Below, piece by piece: positions 47,645-56,799 of a stretch of 64,000 bases of DNA. This stretch comes from Streptomyces aquilus. Its GTDB lineage: Bacteria; Actinomycetota; Actinomycetes; Streptomycetales; Streptomycetaceae. The translations under genes and the position numbers were made by a program. The notes below the pieces were generated by a model. The model saw only the letters and a program-made list of their open reading frames with translations, ran no database searches and was not told the DNA's origin. The stretch covers positions 2,480,001 to 2,544,000 of the forward strand of contig NZ_CP034463.1 of assembly GCF_003955715.1 (NCBI RefSeq), read 5' to 3'. Position 1 is the first letter of the stretch; each line of letters opens with the position of its first letter.

Positions 47645-49944
47645 TTGGCGTCACCCTCTTTCTGCTCGGCGCCCTTGTGGTCGTCCTTGTCGCCCTCCTT
47701 CGCCTTTTCCTTCTCCGCGCTGATCCCGCCCCGCATATGGGCGCTGCGCAGAGTGGAGAGCATCCCGGAGATCTCCTCCGGGCTGCGGTCGGGTGCGGGC
47801 TCGGCGGGGGCCGGGCGCTCGGGGCGGTCGGTCTCGCTGACGGCGTCGGAGATGGCGCTGCGCTGCGGTCGCTTGACCAGCCCGTTGCGGGTCCGCGCGG
47901 CGGAGGTGCCCTTGCCGCCCGCGGCCTGGTGGCCGGCGTTCTCGGCAGGTTTCGCCTCTGCCTGGACCGTCACCAGCTCCGCGGGGGGAACGTCCACGTC
48001 CTTCTCCTTCCGGGGAGCGGGAAGCACCGGCTTGTCGGCGGTCTTGCCCTGCGGAGCCTCCGTGAGCAGCTGCAACGGAATCAGCACCCGGGCGACCACT
48101 CCGGCCGCCGGCGCCTCGCCGAGCCGTACCTCGATCCCGCACTTGCGGGCGAGCGCGCCGACCACGAAGTGGCCGAGGAAGCGGGTGGGTTCCGCCATGA
48201 AGCTGGCCGTGCCGGACAGCCGTACGTTCGCCTCGGCGAGCGCCTGGGTGTCCATGCCGAGACCGTTGTCGACGATCGCGACGAGATAGCCGGCGCTGGT
48301 ACGCCGCCCCTCGATCTCCACGGCGGAGTCCGGCGGCGAGTAGCTCAGCGCGTTCTCGACCAACTCGGCGAGCAGATGGGCGACTTCGGCGACGACGGCG
48401 CCGCTGATGTGCGCGGGTTCGATCCGGCGCAGGTTGACCCGGCGGTACTCCTCGACCTCGGCGAGCGAGGCGCGCAGCACGTCGGTGACGGCCAGCGGGG
48501 TGGCCCAGGGGCGCGGGCTGGACTCCCCAGCGAGCACGAGGAGGCTTTCGGCGTTGCGGCGCATCCGCGTGGCGAGGTGGTCCAGTTCGAAGAGGTTGGC
48601 GAGGGTGGCCGGGTCGGCGTCCTCGTGCTCCAACTTGTTGATGAAGCTGATCTGGCGGCGTACCAGGTTCTGGTTGCGGCGGCCGAGGCTGACCAGCGAG
48701 TCGGTGGCGTTGCGGCGCAGCACGGCCTGTTCGGTGGCAAGGTCGAAGGCGGCCCGCTGGACGCGGTCGAAGGCCTCGACGACCTCCCGGACCTCGGCGC
48801 CCGCCCTGCTGCTCACCGCGAGCGGGGCGGGTGGCTCGGGGCTCTCCCCGGAGTCCGCGTCCTGTACGGCGGCGACGGCGCGCGGCAGCCGCTCGCCCGC
48901 CACCTCCCGGGCCTGCTGGGCGAGTTCGGCGAGCGGCGCGGACACGGACCGTACACAGTCGAGGGCGAGCGCGCCGAGTGCGGCGACGGTGCCGAGCGCG
49001 AGCAGCAGGAACAGCAGCAGGTCGCGCTGGGCGGTGCTCTCCAGGGCGGCAGCGCGGTGCTCGACGTCGGCGCCGAGGGAGATCTGCACCGCCCGCAGCC
49101 CGTTGATGGTCGAGGTCGCGGTGTCCCACCAGTCCATGGGCGGGATGCTGGAGGAACTCAGCTTCGAGCCGCCGTGCACGGCGACGCTCTCGTACGCCAG
49201 CATGCGCTCCGCGTCCGGAGTGGTCAGGGCCTCGTTCACGCGCCGTTCCTGGTCGGCGGTCGCCGAGCGCGGGAAGGCGGCGAGGGCGGCCTGACGCCCC
49301 GCACGGATCTGCATGAAGCGGCTGTAGTCGTCACCGCGGAAGCGGCCGCCGGACGCGCGCACCGAGCCGAGCACGATGGCGCGCTCCTCACCGGTGAACT
49401 CCTTGGCGTTGCCGAGGACCTGGAGCGCCTGGTAGGCGTCGCGCAGAGTGCCGTCGCGCACCGCGTCGAGGCCGAGGTCGAGCCGGTCGAGGACGGTGAT
49501 GGTGGTGGTGAAGTAGTTGAAGGTGTCCTTCACGACGCCGGTCCCGTCGTCGGCGTGCCCGCGGATGCCCGCGAGGCCGCCGAGCCGTCCGAGGGACTCG
49601 CGCACGGAGTCGGCGGCCACGTCGTCGCGCCCCTCCAGTGCCCTGTCGAGCGCCGCGCGGGCGGTGTCGGTGGCCTTGCGCTGGGCGGGCAGCTTGGCCT
49701 TGAACTGCCCGACCCCGCCCACGTATCCAGTGGTGAGTCCGCGCTCCTTCTGCAGCTCGTGGACCAGGCCCTGGAGAGTGATCTCCAGCCGTGCGTTCTT
49801 CTCGGTGGCCGATGCGTTGCGATAGGCGGAGATCTGCTCGGCGGCCGCGACGCCGAGCAGCGTGAGCAGGACCGCTAGGGCGAGGATCAGGATCCGCAGC
49901 AGCCTGGTGCGAATGGTGGTGGTCGCTTTTGCTGTGACGTCCAC
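47641..49944 (-). CDS. cvnA: Conservon membrane sensor histidine-kinase-like protein (CvnA type)
   Basis: A 767-residue membrane sensor. After one span (ILILALAVLLTLLGVAAAEQ) comes a nitrate/nitrite-sensor-like (NIT) extracytoplasmic helical domain of about 270 residues, then a second span (LLLFLLLALGTVAALGALAL), a HAMP-like linker and a DHp-like helix without a usual phospho-His box (NATDSLVSLGRRNQNLVRRQ). The HATPase part shows LVENALSYSPPDS and VAIVDNGLGMD. The C-terminal 150 residues are disordered and charged. GTG 49944 lies 7 bases after AAGG. It forms a complex with the three downstream proteins. Confidence 0.92.
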   Translation of the reverse strand: MDVTAKATTTIRTRLLRILILALAVLLTLLGVAAAEQISAYRNASATEKNARLEITLQGLVHELQKERGLTTGYVGGVGQFKAKLPAQRKATDTARAALDRALEGRDDVAADSVRESLGRLGGLAGIRGHADDGTGVVKDTFNYFTTTITVLDRLDLGLDAVRDGTLRDAYQALQVLGNAKEFTGEERAIVLGSVRASGGRFRGDDYSRFMQIRAGRQAALAAFPRSATADQERRVNEALTTPDAERMLAYESVAVHGGSKLSSSSIPPMDWWDTATSTINGLRAVQISLGADVEHRAAALESTAQRDLLLFLLLALGTVAALGALALDCVRSVSAPLAELAQQAREVAGERLPRAVAAVQDADSGESPEPPAPLAVSSRAGAEVREVVEAFDRVQRAAFDLATEQAVLRRNATDSLVSLGRRNQNLVRRQISFINKLEHEDADPATLANLFELDHLATRMRRNAESLLVLAGESSPRPWATPLAVTDVLRASLAEVEEYRRVNLRRIEPAHISGAVVAEVAHLLAELVENALSYSPPDSAVEIEGRRTSAGYLVAIVDNGLGMDTQALAEANVRLSGTASFMAEPTRFLGHFVVGALARKCGIEVRLGEAPAAGVVARVLIPLQLLTEAPQGKTADKPVLPAPRKEKDVDVPPAELVTVQAEAKPAENAGHQAAGGKGTSAARTRNGLVKRPQRSAISDAVSETDRPERPAPAEPAPDRSPEEISGMLSTLRSAHMRGGISAEKEKAKEGDKDDHKGAEQKEGDAK

Positions 49945-50132
49945 TGAAGTGCCTTATGTGGGTGGCGAGTCGGGACAGGGGCAGAAATGGTTCTGCTTCC
50001 GCCCAACGACCTCACGGGGGCACCGGTCACCAGATCATCTTCTTCTTTTACGTTGTGGACACAGGATCTTCGGAAAGCGCCAGGTGGCCACTTCGCGCGG
50101 CGCATTCCGTATACGACCCCTGCGGTACCGGA

Positions 50133-51311
50133 TCAGCAGTCGCAGCCGCAGTCGCAGCAGTCGCACCCGTCACAGCAGTCGCCGCAGCACTGACCGCAGT
50201 CGCAGCAGTCCCCGCAATCACCGCAGTCGCACTGATTGCACAGCCCTTCCCGCCGCTGCCGGCTCCACGGGTCCTCGAACTCCCCGCAGCACATCTGGCA
50301 GGTACAGGCGAGCCCCATCCACACCGCACACCCCGCGAGCAGCCCGCGCCGGTCCCGGCGGGGCGGCTCCGGGGGCGGCGGGACGCCCGGGCCACCGGGG
50401 CCGGGCGGGGCGTACGGCGACGACATGGCGGCCGTGTGCCCCGCGTGCCCGCACGACGACGAACCGAAGGCCCTGTCCACCGACCCCCGCAGCTCGTGCA
50501 CGAGCAGCACATGCGCCAACTTGGGATCTGTGAACTCGGCCTCGCGCAACGCCAGCCGAATCCCGTGCACGGCGTCGTCGGCGAGCCGCCGCGCCTCCGT
50601 CAGCGAGGTCCCCGTGGCCGTCAGCGGGTTCCAGGCGCCCGCCGTGGCGTCGGTCTCCCGGTCCTCCACGGCATCCAGCAGATGCGCGAGGCGTCCGAAG
50701 AGCCGCCCGGCCTCGGCGAGCGGGGCCGCGTTGCCGGGCCGTCCGGCCAGCACGGCCGTGTGCGCGAAGGCGGCGGCGGTCGCGGTCTCGGTCGGTTCGG
50801 TGACGGTCAGGATCGGCGTCCCCGGCCCGGCGAGCGTCTCGATGCCGAGCTGCCGGTCGACCGCGTCGACGAGCACGGCGGTGTCGAACCCGACCGCCGA
50901 TCCACTGCGGGCCCCCGCCGCACCCCAGCTCGACGCCACCCGGCGCGCCGCGAGCGCGACCGGCTTGCGGGCCAGCAGCCCGTCCCCGTCGGCGACATGG
51001 TCCCGGACCTTGGCCGAGGCGAGCACCAGCGAGACGGCGGCGGAGAGGCGTGCCCCCTCGCCGTCGGCGACGGAAGCGGTACGCATGCCGCGCAAGGGGC
51101 AGGGCCCCGCCGTACGCCGTCCACCACCGCCCGCCGTCGCCTGAGCCTCCGTCAGAACCGATATCAGCAGCCCGTCGTAGTTGGTGACGATCCGCGCGAA
51201 CTGCCCGTGGTCCTTGCGCAGCGCGAGACACAGCCCGCACAGATGCGCCATCCACTGGGTCTTGAGATGCTCACCGAGCCGATGGCGGCAGGGCCTGACG
51301 ATTCCGAACAT
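50133..51311 (-). CDS. DUF5685 protein with extreme Cys-rich C-terminal tail
   Basis: A 392-residue protein. The N-terminal 300 residues are helical and contain Cys-rich FGIVRPCRHRL and MAHLCGLCLALRKDHGQFAR, matching DUF5685. A Pro-rich spacer (YAPPGPGGPGVPPPPEPPRR) and a weakly hydrophobic stretch with CTCQMCC follow. The final 35 residues hold 17 Cys alternating with Asp and Gly (for example CDCGDCGDCCDCGQCC), encoded by a purine-poor triplet-like repeat. The tail could bind metal (metallothionein-like) or carry disulfides; the function is unknown. ATG follows GGGGGA. It is the gene before the conservon on the same strand, 188 bases away. Confidence 0.82.
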   Translation of the reverse strand: MFGIVRPCRHRLGEHLKTQWMAHLCGLCLALRKDHGQFARIVTNYDGLLISVLTEAQATAGGGGRRTAGPCPLRGMRTASVADGEGARLSAAVSLVLASAKVRDHVADGDGLLARKPVALAARRVASSWGAAGARSGSAVGFDTAVLVDAVDRQLGIETLAGPGTPILTVTEPTETATAAAFAHTAVLAGRPGNAAPLAEAGRLFGRLAHLLDAVEDRETDATAGAWNPLTATGTSLTEARRLADDAVHGIRLALREAEFTDPKLAHVLLVHELRGSVDRAFGSSSCGHAGHTAAMSSPYAPPGPGGPGVPPPPEPPRRDRRGLLAGCAVWMGLACTCQMCCGEFEDPWSRQRREGLCNQCDCGDCGDCCDCGQCCGDCCDGCDCCDCGCDC

Positions 51312-51611
51312 GGCGATCCCCCGTGGTGCGTACGACGTTCAGCGGCGGGCATCGTATCGATCGCGCCGATCGCCTCGTTCACCCGTACGCTCCGTGCCTC
51401 ACCCATACGCCGCGAAGAATCATATTTCACTCACAGTCAGCAGCCGTATGGGAAACGACCCTTGGGGCACCCGGGCTCTGTACGGATTCGCTGTGCACCA
51501 GTACCGTCACAAACCCCCCGCGCGGCGTCTATCCACTTGGCGCGACGTCCGCATCATGGATGACCATAGGGATGCGGAAAGCAGAACAGACCGCTGTGAG
51601 AGGAGGCGTCC
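51312..51611. other. Gene-free divergent region between DUF5685 and the SepF-like gene
   Basis: The region holds the ribosome sites of both genes at its ends (GGGGGA on the left, GAGGAGG on the right). A -10-like TATGAT on the minus strand (51419-51426) is a candidate for the DUF5685 gene. No further gene was found. Confidence 0.4.
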
Positions 51612-52052
51612 ATGGGATCGGTGCGCAAGGCGAGTGCCTGGCTGGGCCTCGTTGACGACAACGATGACGAGCGTTACTACGACGACGACGGATACTCCGA
51701 AGGGACCGAGGCCGGGGATGCCTGGGTCACCGACCCCCGGGTCAAGGTGGCTTCGGACGTGGCCGAGGAGAAGGGCCGTCGGATCGGGACGGTCACCCCG
51801 GACAGCTTCCGGGACGCGCGCGCCATCGGCGAGCTCTTCCGGGACGGGGTTCCCGTCATCATGAACCTGACGGCCATGGAGCCGGCCGACGCCAAGCGCG
51901 TCGTCGACTTCGCGGCCGGCCTGATCTTCGGACTGCGCGGTTCGATCGAGCGTGTCTCGACCCGCGTGTTCCTGCTGACCCCCGCCAACACGGAGATCGT
52001 GAACGGCGACCCGGCCGCGCACCGCACGGACGGTTTCTTCAACCAGAGCTGA
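51612..52052 (+). CDS. sflA: SepF-like cell division protein (SflA type)
   Basis: A 146-residue protein with a membrane-binding-like N-terminal helix ([18 protein letters not shown]), an acidic linker and a SepF domain: [40 protein letters not shown] and [20 protein letters not shown]. SepF binds FtsZ at the membrane. This copy is not next to ftsZ and is shorter than the main SepF, as for the SepF-like paralogues that restrain FtsZ and DivIVA placement in hyphae. The position before an acyl-CoA dehydrogenase gene agrees with my recollection of sflA (SCO1749). GAGGAGG lies 5 bases before the ATG. Confidence 0.85.
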   Translation: MGSVRKASAWLGLVDDNDDERYYDDDGYSEGTEAGDAWVTDPRVKVASDVAEEKGRRIGTVTPDSFRDARAIGELFRDGVPVIMNLTAMEPADAKRVVDFAAGLIFGLRGSIERVSTRVFLLTPANTEIVNGDPAAHRTDGFFNQS

Positions 52053-52077
52053 GGCAGGGCCGCTCACCGGCCCTGCC
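52053..52077. terminator. Bidirectional terminator after the SepF-like gene
   Basis: A 10-bp stem (GGCAGGGCCG / CGGCCCTGCC) with a five-base loop, between convergent stops 36 bases apart. Confidence 0.75.
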
Positions 52078-52088
52078 CCGCGCAGGGT

Positions 52089-53279
52089 TCACCGGAAGGC
52101 ATCCAACCCGGTGAGCGCCTTGCCCAGTACCAGTTGGTGCATCTCGACGGTCCCCTCGTACGTCAGCACCGACTCCAGATTCGTCGCGTGCCGCATGACG
52201 GGGTATTCGAGGGAGATCCCGTTGGCACCGAGGATGGTCCGCGAGGTCCGGCAGATCTCGATGGCCTCCCGCACGTTGTTGAGCTTGCCGAAGCTGACCT
52301 GCTCGGGACGCAGGCGGCCGGCATCCATGCGCCGCCCCAGATGATGGGCGAGCAGAATCCCCTTGTGCAGTTCGACCGCCATGTCGGCGAGCTTGGCCTG
52401 GGTCAGCTGGAAGCCGCCGATGGGCCGCCCGAACTGCTCCCGCGTCTTCGCGTACTCGACCGCGGCCTCCAGACAGCTCCGCGCGGCCCCCATCGCGCCC
52501 CACACGATCCCGTACCGGGCGTGCGACAGACAGCTCAGCGGCCCCTTGAGCCCGACGACCTCCGGCAGCACGGCGTCCGCGGGCAGCCGTACGTCGTCGA
52601 GCACGAGCTCACTGGTGACGGATGCCCGCAGCGACCACTTGTGCTTGATCTCGGGCGCGGAGAACCCGGGGCTGTCGGTGGGGACGACGAACCCGCGAAT
52701 GCCTTCGTCCGTCTGCGCCCACACCACGGCGACCCCGGCGACGGACCCGTTGGTGATCCACATCTTCCGCCCGTTGAGCACCCAGTCGGAGCCGTCGCGC
52801 TTCGCGTAGGTCCGCATGGACGCGGGGTCGGACCCGTGGTCGGGCTCGGTCAGCCCGAAACAGCCGATGACCTCACCGGCGGCCATGCGCGGCAGCCAGG
52901 CCTGCTTCTGCTCCTCGCTCCCGAAGCGATGGACGGCGTACATGGCGAGGGACCCCTGCACGGAGACGAGGGAGCGAATCCCGGAGTCGGCGGCCTCCAG
53001 CTCCAGACAGGCGAGCCCGTACTGCACCGCGCTGGCCCCGGCGCACCCGTACCCGTCGAGCGACATCCCGAGCGCCCCGATCCCGCCGAGTTCCCGGGCG
53101 AGCTCGCGAATCCCGGGCAGCTCCCCGCTCTCGTACCACTCCGCGACATACGGCAGCACGCGATCCGCGGCCCAGGCGCGTACGGTGTCCCGCACGGCGA
53201 GGTCCTCGGGCTCCAGCAGATCATCGATACCGAGGGGATCGGCGGGATCGAACGGCGGCAGCTTCGAGGCCCCAGACAT
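52089..53279 (-). CDS. Acyl-CoA dehydrogenase (glutaryl-CoA dehydrogenase-like)
   Basis: A 396-residue FAD-dependent dehydrogenase. Substrate and FAD-binding blocks are CFGLTEPDHGSDPASMRTYA, WVLNGRKMWITNGSVAGVAV and the C-terminal RTILGANGISLEYPVMRHAT with VLTYEGTVEMHQLVLGKALT; the catalytic Glu is in YEGT. The closest subgroup is glutaryl-CoA dehydrogenase (oxidative decarboxylation to crotonyl-CoA), but neighbouring lysine genes are absent, so the substrate is uncertain. ATG 53279 follows GGAGGG by 7 bases. It converges on the SepF-like gene. Confidence 0.9.
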   Translation of the reverse strand: MSGASKLPPFDPADPLGIDDLLEPEDLAVRDTVRAWAADRVLPYVAEWYESGELPGIRELARELGGIGALGMSLDGYGCAGASAVQYGLACLELEAADSGIRSLVSVQGSLAMYAVHRFGSEEQKQAWLPRMAAGEVIGCFGLTEPDHGSDPASMRTYAKRDGSDWVLNGRKMWITNGSVAGVAVVWAQTDEGIRGFVVPTDSPGFSAPEIKHKWSLRASVTSELVLDDVRLPADAVLPEVVGLKGPLSCLSHARYGIVWGAMGAARSCLEAAVEYAKTREQFGRPIGGFQLTQAKLADMAVELHKGILLAHHLGRRMDAGRLRPEQVSFGKLNNVREAIEICRTSRTILGANGISLEYPVMRHATNLESVLTYEGTVEMHQLVLGKALTGLDAFR

Positions 53280-53454
53280 GACAACACCCTCCGACACAGA
53301 AAACTAGCACCGCTAATCAGAACTGGGTTCAGACGTTACGGGGCGGTGTGACGCCCGTCCAGTAGAAGCACCCGCAGCCGCCAACGGCGAAGCACCCCCA
53401 CAGGAAACGCCCACCGTCCAGCCGACAGTCACGGGCGGTGCGCGGGTGGGAGAA

Positions 53455-55050
53455 CTACGCGGAGACGCGGGACTCCATGACGTCCCTGGGCGCCGGAACC
53501 TCCACAGCCACCGCCTCGCACTGCATCACCCGCGGCAACCGCAACGCCATCACCGCCCCCAGCAGCAACAACCCCGCACTCACCAGCAACGTCACATGCA
53601 GCCCGTGCACGAAACAGTCCCGAGCCGTCCGGCGCAGGGCCTCCCCGGCGGACCCACCCAGCCGCCCGGCCACCTCGTACGCCTCGCCCAGCGAATGCCC
53701 CGCCGCGGCGGATGCCGACGCCGGCACCCCCTGCACGGACGACAGTCCAGGCGTGTACGCCGCGTTCATCACACTGCCGAGCAGCGCGATCCCGATCCCC
53801 GCGCCCAGCTGGTACGACGTCTCCCCGATCGCCGCCGCCCCACCCGCCTGCTCCGGCGGAGCCTCGCTCAGCATCGACTCGTACGCCCCGAACAGCGTCG
53901 TCTCCAGACCGAAGCCCAGCAGCACGAACCCGAACAGCAGCAGCGGCGCGTTGTCCTCGCCGCCCATCCCGAGCAGCGTCAGCACCGCGACGGCCGTCAG
54001 GCCGAACCCGAAGCACACCATCCGCCGCGGCCCGAACCGCCGCAGCATCCGCGCCCCGGCGAGACCGGACGCCATCGCGGCGACGGTCAGCGGCAGCAGC
54101 CGCAACCCCGTCTCCAGCGGGGAAAGCCCCAGCACCAGCTGGAGATACTGCGCCGCGATCAGCTCCAGGCCCACCAGCGCCAGCATCGCCAGCACGATGC
54201 AGCAGACAGCGGTGGAGAACGCGGGCCGCGCGAACATCCGCAGGTCCACCAGCGGATGCGTACGGCGCCTCTGCCGCCGTACGAAAAGGACCAGCAGCAC
54301 CGCGCCCACCACCAGCGGCACCGCGGTGATCCCGTCGAGCTCGCCGCCGCCGAGCCGCTTCACGCCCAGGACGACCCCGAAGAGTCCGGCCGCGGCCATC
54401 AGCGCGCCGACCACGTCCCAGGGTCCCTGGCCGCTGCCCTTCGACTCGGGCAGCAGCAGCCGCCCGACCGGCAGGCTGACCAGCATGAGCGGGATGTTGA
54501 CCAGGAAGACCGAGCCCCACCAGAAGTGTTCGAGGAGGAAGCCGCCGAGCAGCGGGCCGACCGCCGCGCCGACCGCGGCCACCGCGCTCCAGATGCCGAT
54601 GGCGAGGGCCCGCTCGCGCCGGTCGGGGAAGACCTGGCGGAGGATCGACAGCGTCGCGGGCATGATCATCGCGCCGCCGACCCCGAGCAGTGCCCGCGCG
54701 AGGATCAGCACCTGCGCGTTGTCGGCGAAGGCGGCCACCCCGGAGGCGACGCCGAAGAGGGCGTACCCGAGCAGGAGGACGCGTCTGCGGCCGACCTTGT
54801 CGCCGAGCGTGCCGAAGAGGATCAGCAGCGAGGCGCAGACGAGGGGGTAGACGTCGACGATCCAGAGCAGCTCTATCGCGCCGGGCCTGAGGTCCTCGGT
54901 GACGGCGGGAACCGCCACATGCAGCACGGTCGCGTCGACCGCGACCAGGAGCAGGCTCACGCAGAGGACGACGAGGACGACCCAGCGGTTGGCACCGGCC
55001 CCGGCCGCCCGACGGCGCAGCGCTGCGGCGGCCGTGGTCGTCCCGGACAT
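53455..55050 (-). CDS. MFS drug exporter, DHA2 (14-span) family
   Basis: A 531-residue proton antiporter. Motif A appears as LGDKVGRRRVLLLG, motif C-like GIWSAVAAVGAAVGPLLGGF and motif D1-like DATVLHVAVPAV near the start. About 14 hydrophobic spans are distributed on both sides of the central loop. The ATG has GGGAGG at 7 bases. It resembles streptomycete QacA/EmrB-type resistance pumps such as those exporting antibiotics or dyes. A palindrome lies upstream (55228-55241) and may be an operator, but no regulator is adjacent. Confidence 0.9.
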   Translation of the reverse strand: MSGTTTAAAALRRRAAGAGANRWVVLVVLCVSLLLVAVDATVLHVAVPAVTEDLRPGAIELLWIVDVYPLVCASLLILFGTLGDKVGRRRVLLLGYALFGVASGVAAFADNAQVLILARALLGVGGAMIMPATLSILRQVFPDRRERALAIGIWSAVAAVGAAVGPLLGGFLLEHFWWGSVFLVNIPLMLVSLPVGRLLLPESKGSGQGPWDVVGALMAAAGLFGVVLGVKRLGGGELDGITAVPLVVGAVLLVLFVRRQRRRTHPLVDLRMFARPAFSTAVCCIVLAMLALVGLELIAAQYLQLVLGLSPLETGLRLLPLTVAAMASGLAGARMLRRFGPRRMVCFGFGLTAVAVLTLLGMGGEDNAPLLLFGFVLLGFGLETTLFGAYESMLSEAPPEQAGGAAAIGETSYQLGAGIGIALLGSVMNAAYTPGLSSVQGVPASASAAAGHSLGEAYEVAGRLGGSAGEALRRTARDCFVHGLHVTLLVSAGLLLLGAVMALRLPRVMQCEAVAVEVPAPRDVMESRVSA

Positions 55051-55227
55051 GTACGTACCTCCCAGATGTTCCCTCGCGTTCGGCGGGCACACGGGGTGGG
55101 GACTCCCCGTGATCTCGGCCGGAGGAGCGGTCTCCGGCCCGCGCAACGAAGGCGAGTGACACGTCAGCGTACGCGAGTTCACGTCTCGGCCAAGTGGTGG
55201 ACCTCTCACACTCCGCGGAGAACTCGT

Positions 55228-55241
55228 GTGGCGTACGCCAC
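55228..55241. promoter_or_regulatory. 14-bp palindrome between MFS and mannosyltransferase genes
   Basis: GTGGCGTACGCCAC is a perfect palindrome in the divergent intergenic region, 178 bases before the MFS start and 67 before the mannosyltransferase start. It looks like an operator of unknown owner. Confidence 0.35.
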
Positions 55242-55307
55242 TCCCCCTCACTCCCGAACACGCCCCTGCGGCGCTCGCGGTTCACCGGGCGTTCAATAAT
55301 CGGGCCC

Positions 55308-56561
55308 GTGACCGATCTTGAGACGCGCGTGGCGCCCCCCGGGAACGCCTTGCGCCGCGCGGCCCCGGCCCTCCTCGGGTACGCGGCCGTCCGCGCCCTG
55401 GGCCTGCTCGCGCTGGCCCTGTGGAGCGCGGCGCGCGACAAGAGCGCGTACACGCTGCTGACGGCCCGCTGGGACGCCCTCTGGTACACGAGGGTCGCCG
55501 AGCTGGGGTACGGCTACGAGGTCCGCCTCCCCAACGGGGACGTGCACTCGAACCTCGCCTTCTTCCCGCTCCTCCCGTGGCTGGAGCGGGGCATCGCGGC
55601 GGTGACACCGCTGTCGTACGCCGACGCCGGCTTCGTCGTCAGCCTGCTCGCCTCGCTCGCCGCGGCCTGGGGGATCTTCGCGGTCGCGGACCACGTGTAC
55701 GGGCGCCGGGCCGGGGTCTGTGCCGTGCTGGTCTGGGCGGTGCTGCCGGTCGGGATCGTGCAGTCGATGGCGTACAGCGAGTCCCTGTTCACCGCGCTGG
55801 CCGCCTGGTCGCTGTACGCCGTCCTGACGGGCCGCTGGCTGACGGCGGGCGCCCTGGCGGCGCTGGCGGGCCTGACCCGGCCGGTGGGGCTCGCGGTGGT
55901 CGCGGCGGTGTGGGTGACGGGCATCGCCGCCTTCCTGCGGGACCGGGCCGCCGCCCGCGCTCCCTCGTTCGTGCGGGACCGCAGCGCGGCCGCCGCGCAG
56001 GGCGCCCGGGAGGCGACCCGCGCCCCCTCCCCCACCGGCGACGGACCGGCGGGGGGCGCACCGGCCTGGCGCCGCGCCCTCGGCATGCTCCTCGCCCCCC
56101 TCGGCGCCGCCGGCTACGTCCTGTGGGTCGGCCACCGCACCGGCCAGGGCCCCCTCGGCTACCTCGACGTCCAGGCGGGCTGGCGCAACGGCTTCGACGG
56201 CGGCTACGCCTTCGCCCGCTTCGTCGCCGACAAGTTCACGTCGTTCCCGTCGGCCCTCGCCGGCATCGGTCTGATCGTCGGGGTCGGGCTGGTGGTGTGG
56301 CTGTACGTCGTCTGCGTACGCCAGGGCCAGCCGCTGCCGCTCCTCGTGTACGCCGGTGTCGTCACCGCCCTCGCGCTGTGCGCGTCGAGCTACTTCGGCT
56401 CGAAACCGCGCCTGCTGCTGCCCGCCTTCCCGCTGCTGCTGCCCCTCGCCCTGGCCCTGGCCCGGTCGCGGACCTCCAGGGCGGCCCTGGTGGTGGCCGG
56501 TGTCGCCCTGACCTCGGCGGTGTACGGGGCGTTCTGGCTGAACGGCTCGGGCCCGCCATGA
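55308..56561 (+). CDS. Polytopic GT-C mannosyltransferase, PIG-V-like
   Basis: A 417-residue membrane enzyme with about 8-10 spans. The family hallmark is the acidic loop after span 1, LTARWDALWYTRVAELGYGY, with the W-D and Y residues of GPI mannosyltransferase II (PIG-V) homologues, followed by SNLAFFPLLPWLERGIAAVT. It probably moves mannose from polyprenyl-phospho-mannose to a lipid or protein at the outer membrane face. Start GTG 55308 lies 9 bases after CAATAAT, so the mRNA may be leaderless. The central loop (about 225-265) is basic and disordered. It is followed by the PAP2 phosphatase gene after 238 bases. Confidence 0.85.
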   Translation: MTDLETRVAPPGNALRRAAPALLGYAAVRALGLLALALWSAARDKSAYTLLTARWDALWYTRVAELGYGYEVRLPNGDVHSNLAFFPLLPWLERGIAAVTPLSYADAGFVVSLLASLAAAWGIFAVADHVYGRRAGVCAVLVWAVLPVGIVQSMAYSESLFTALAAWSLYAVLTGRWLTAGALAALAGLTRPVGLAVVAAVWVTGIAAFLRDRAAARAPSFVRDRSAAAAQGAREATRAPSPTGDGPAGGAPAWRRALGMLLAPLGAAGYVLWVGHRTGQGPLGYLDVQAGWRNGFDGGYAFARFVADKFTSFPSALAGIGLIVGVGLVVWLYVVCVRQGQPLPLLVYAGVVTALALCASSYFGSKPRLLLPAFPLLLPLALALARSRTSRAALVVAGVALTSAVYGAFWLNGSGPP

Positions 56562-56799
56562 TCGACTCGCGGCGCCCGATGAGCGCCGGGAGAATTCCGC
56601 CCCATGATTCGGTGAACGAATTCATAAGCGGCAATAAACCGCAACCCGGAATGATCAAAGGAATTGAAGGGGCGGGCGGGACCGGATAGTGGATTCCTCG
56701 GAAATAAACCTCTTCCTGAGAGGAATCCCACATCACATCGTCATCACAAAGCCGTGGATTCGACCGGGAACTGAGCTCACTCGCTGTAACGTCGATTGG

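Noticed and set aside
50133..50240. The Cys-codon tract considered as non-coding repeat
   Set aside because: The frame continues directly from the DUF5685 domain, has a good ribosome site upstream and a clean stop, so it is coding.
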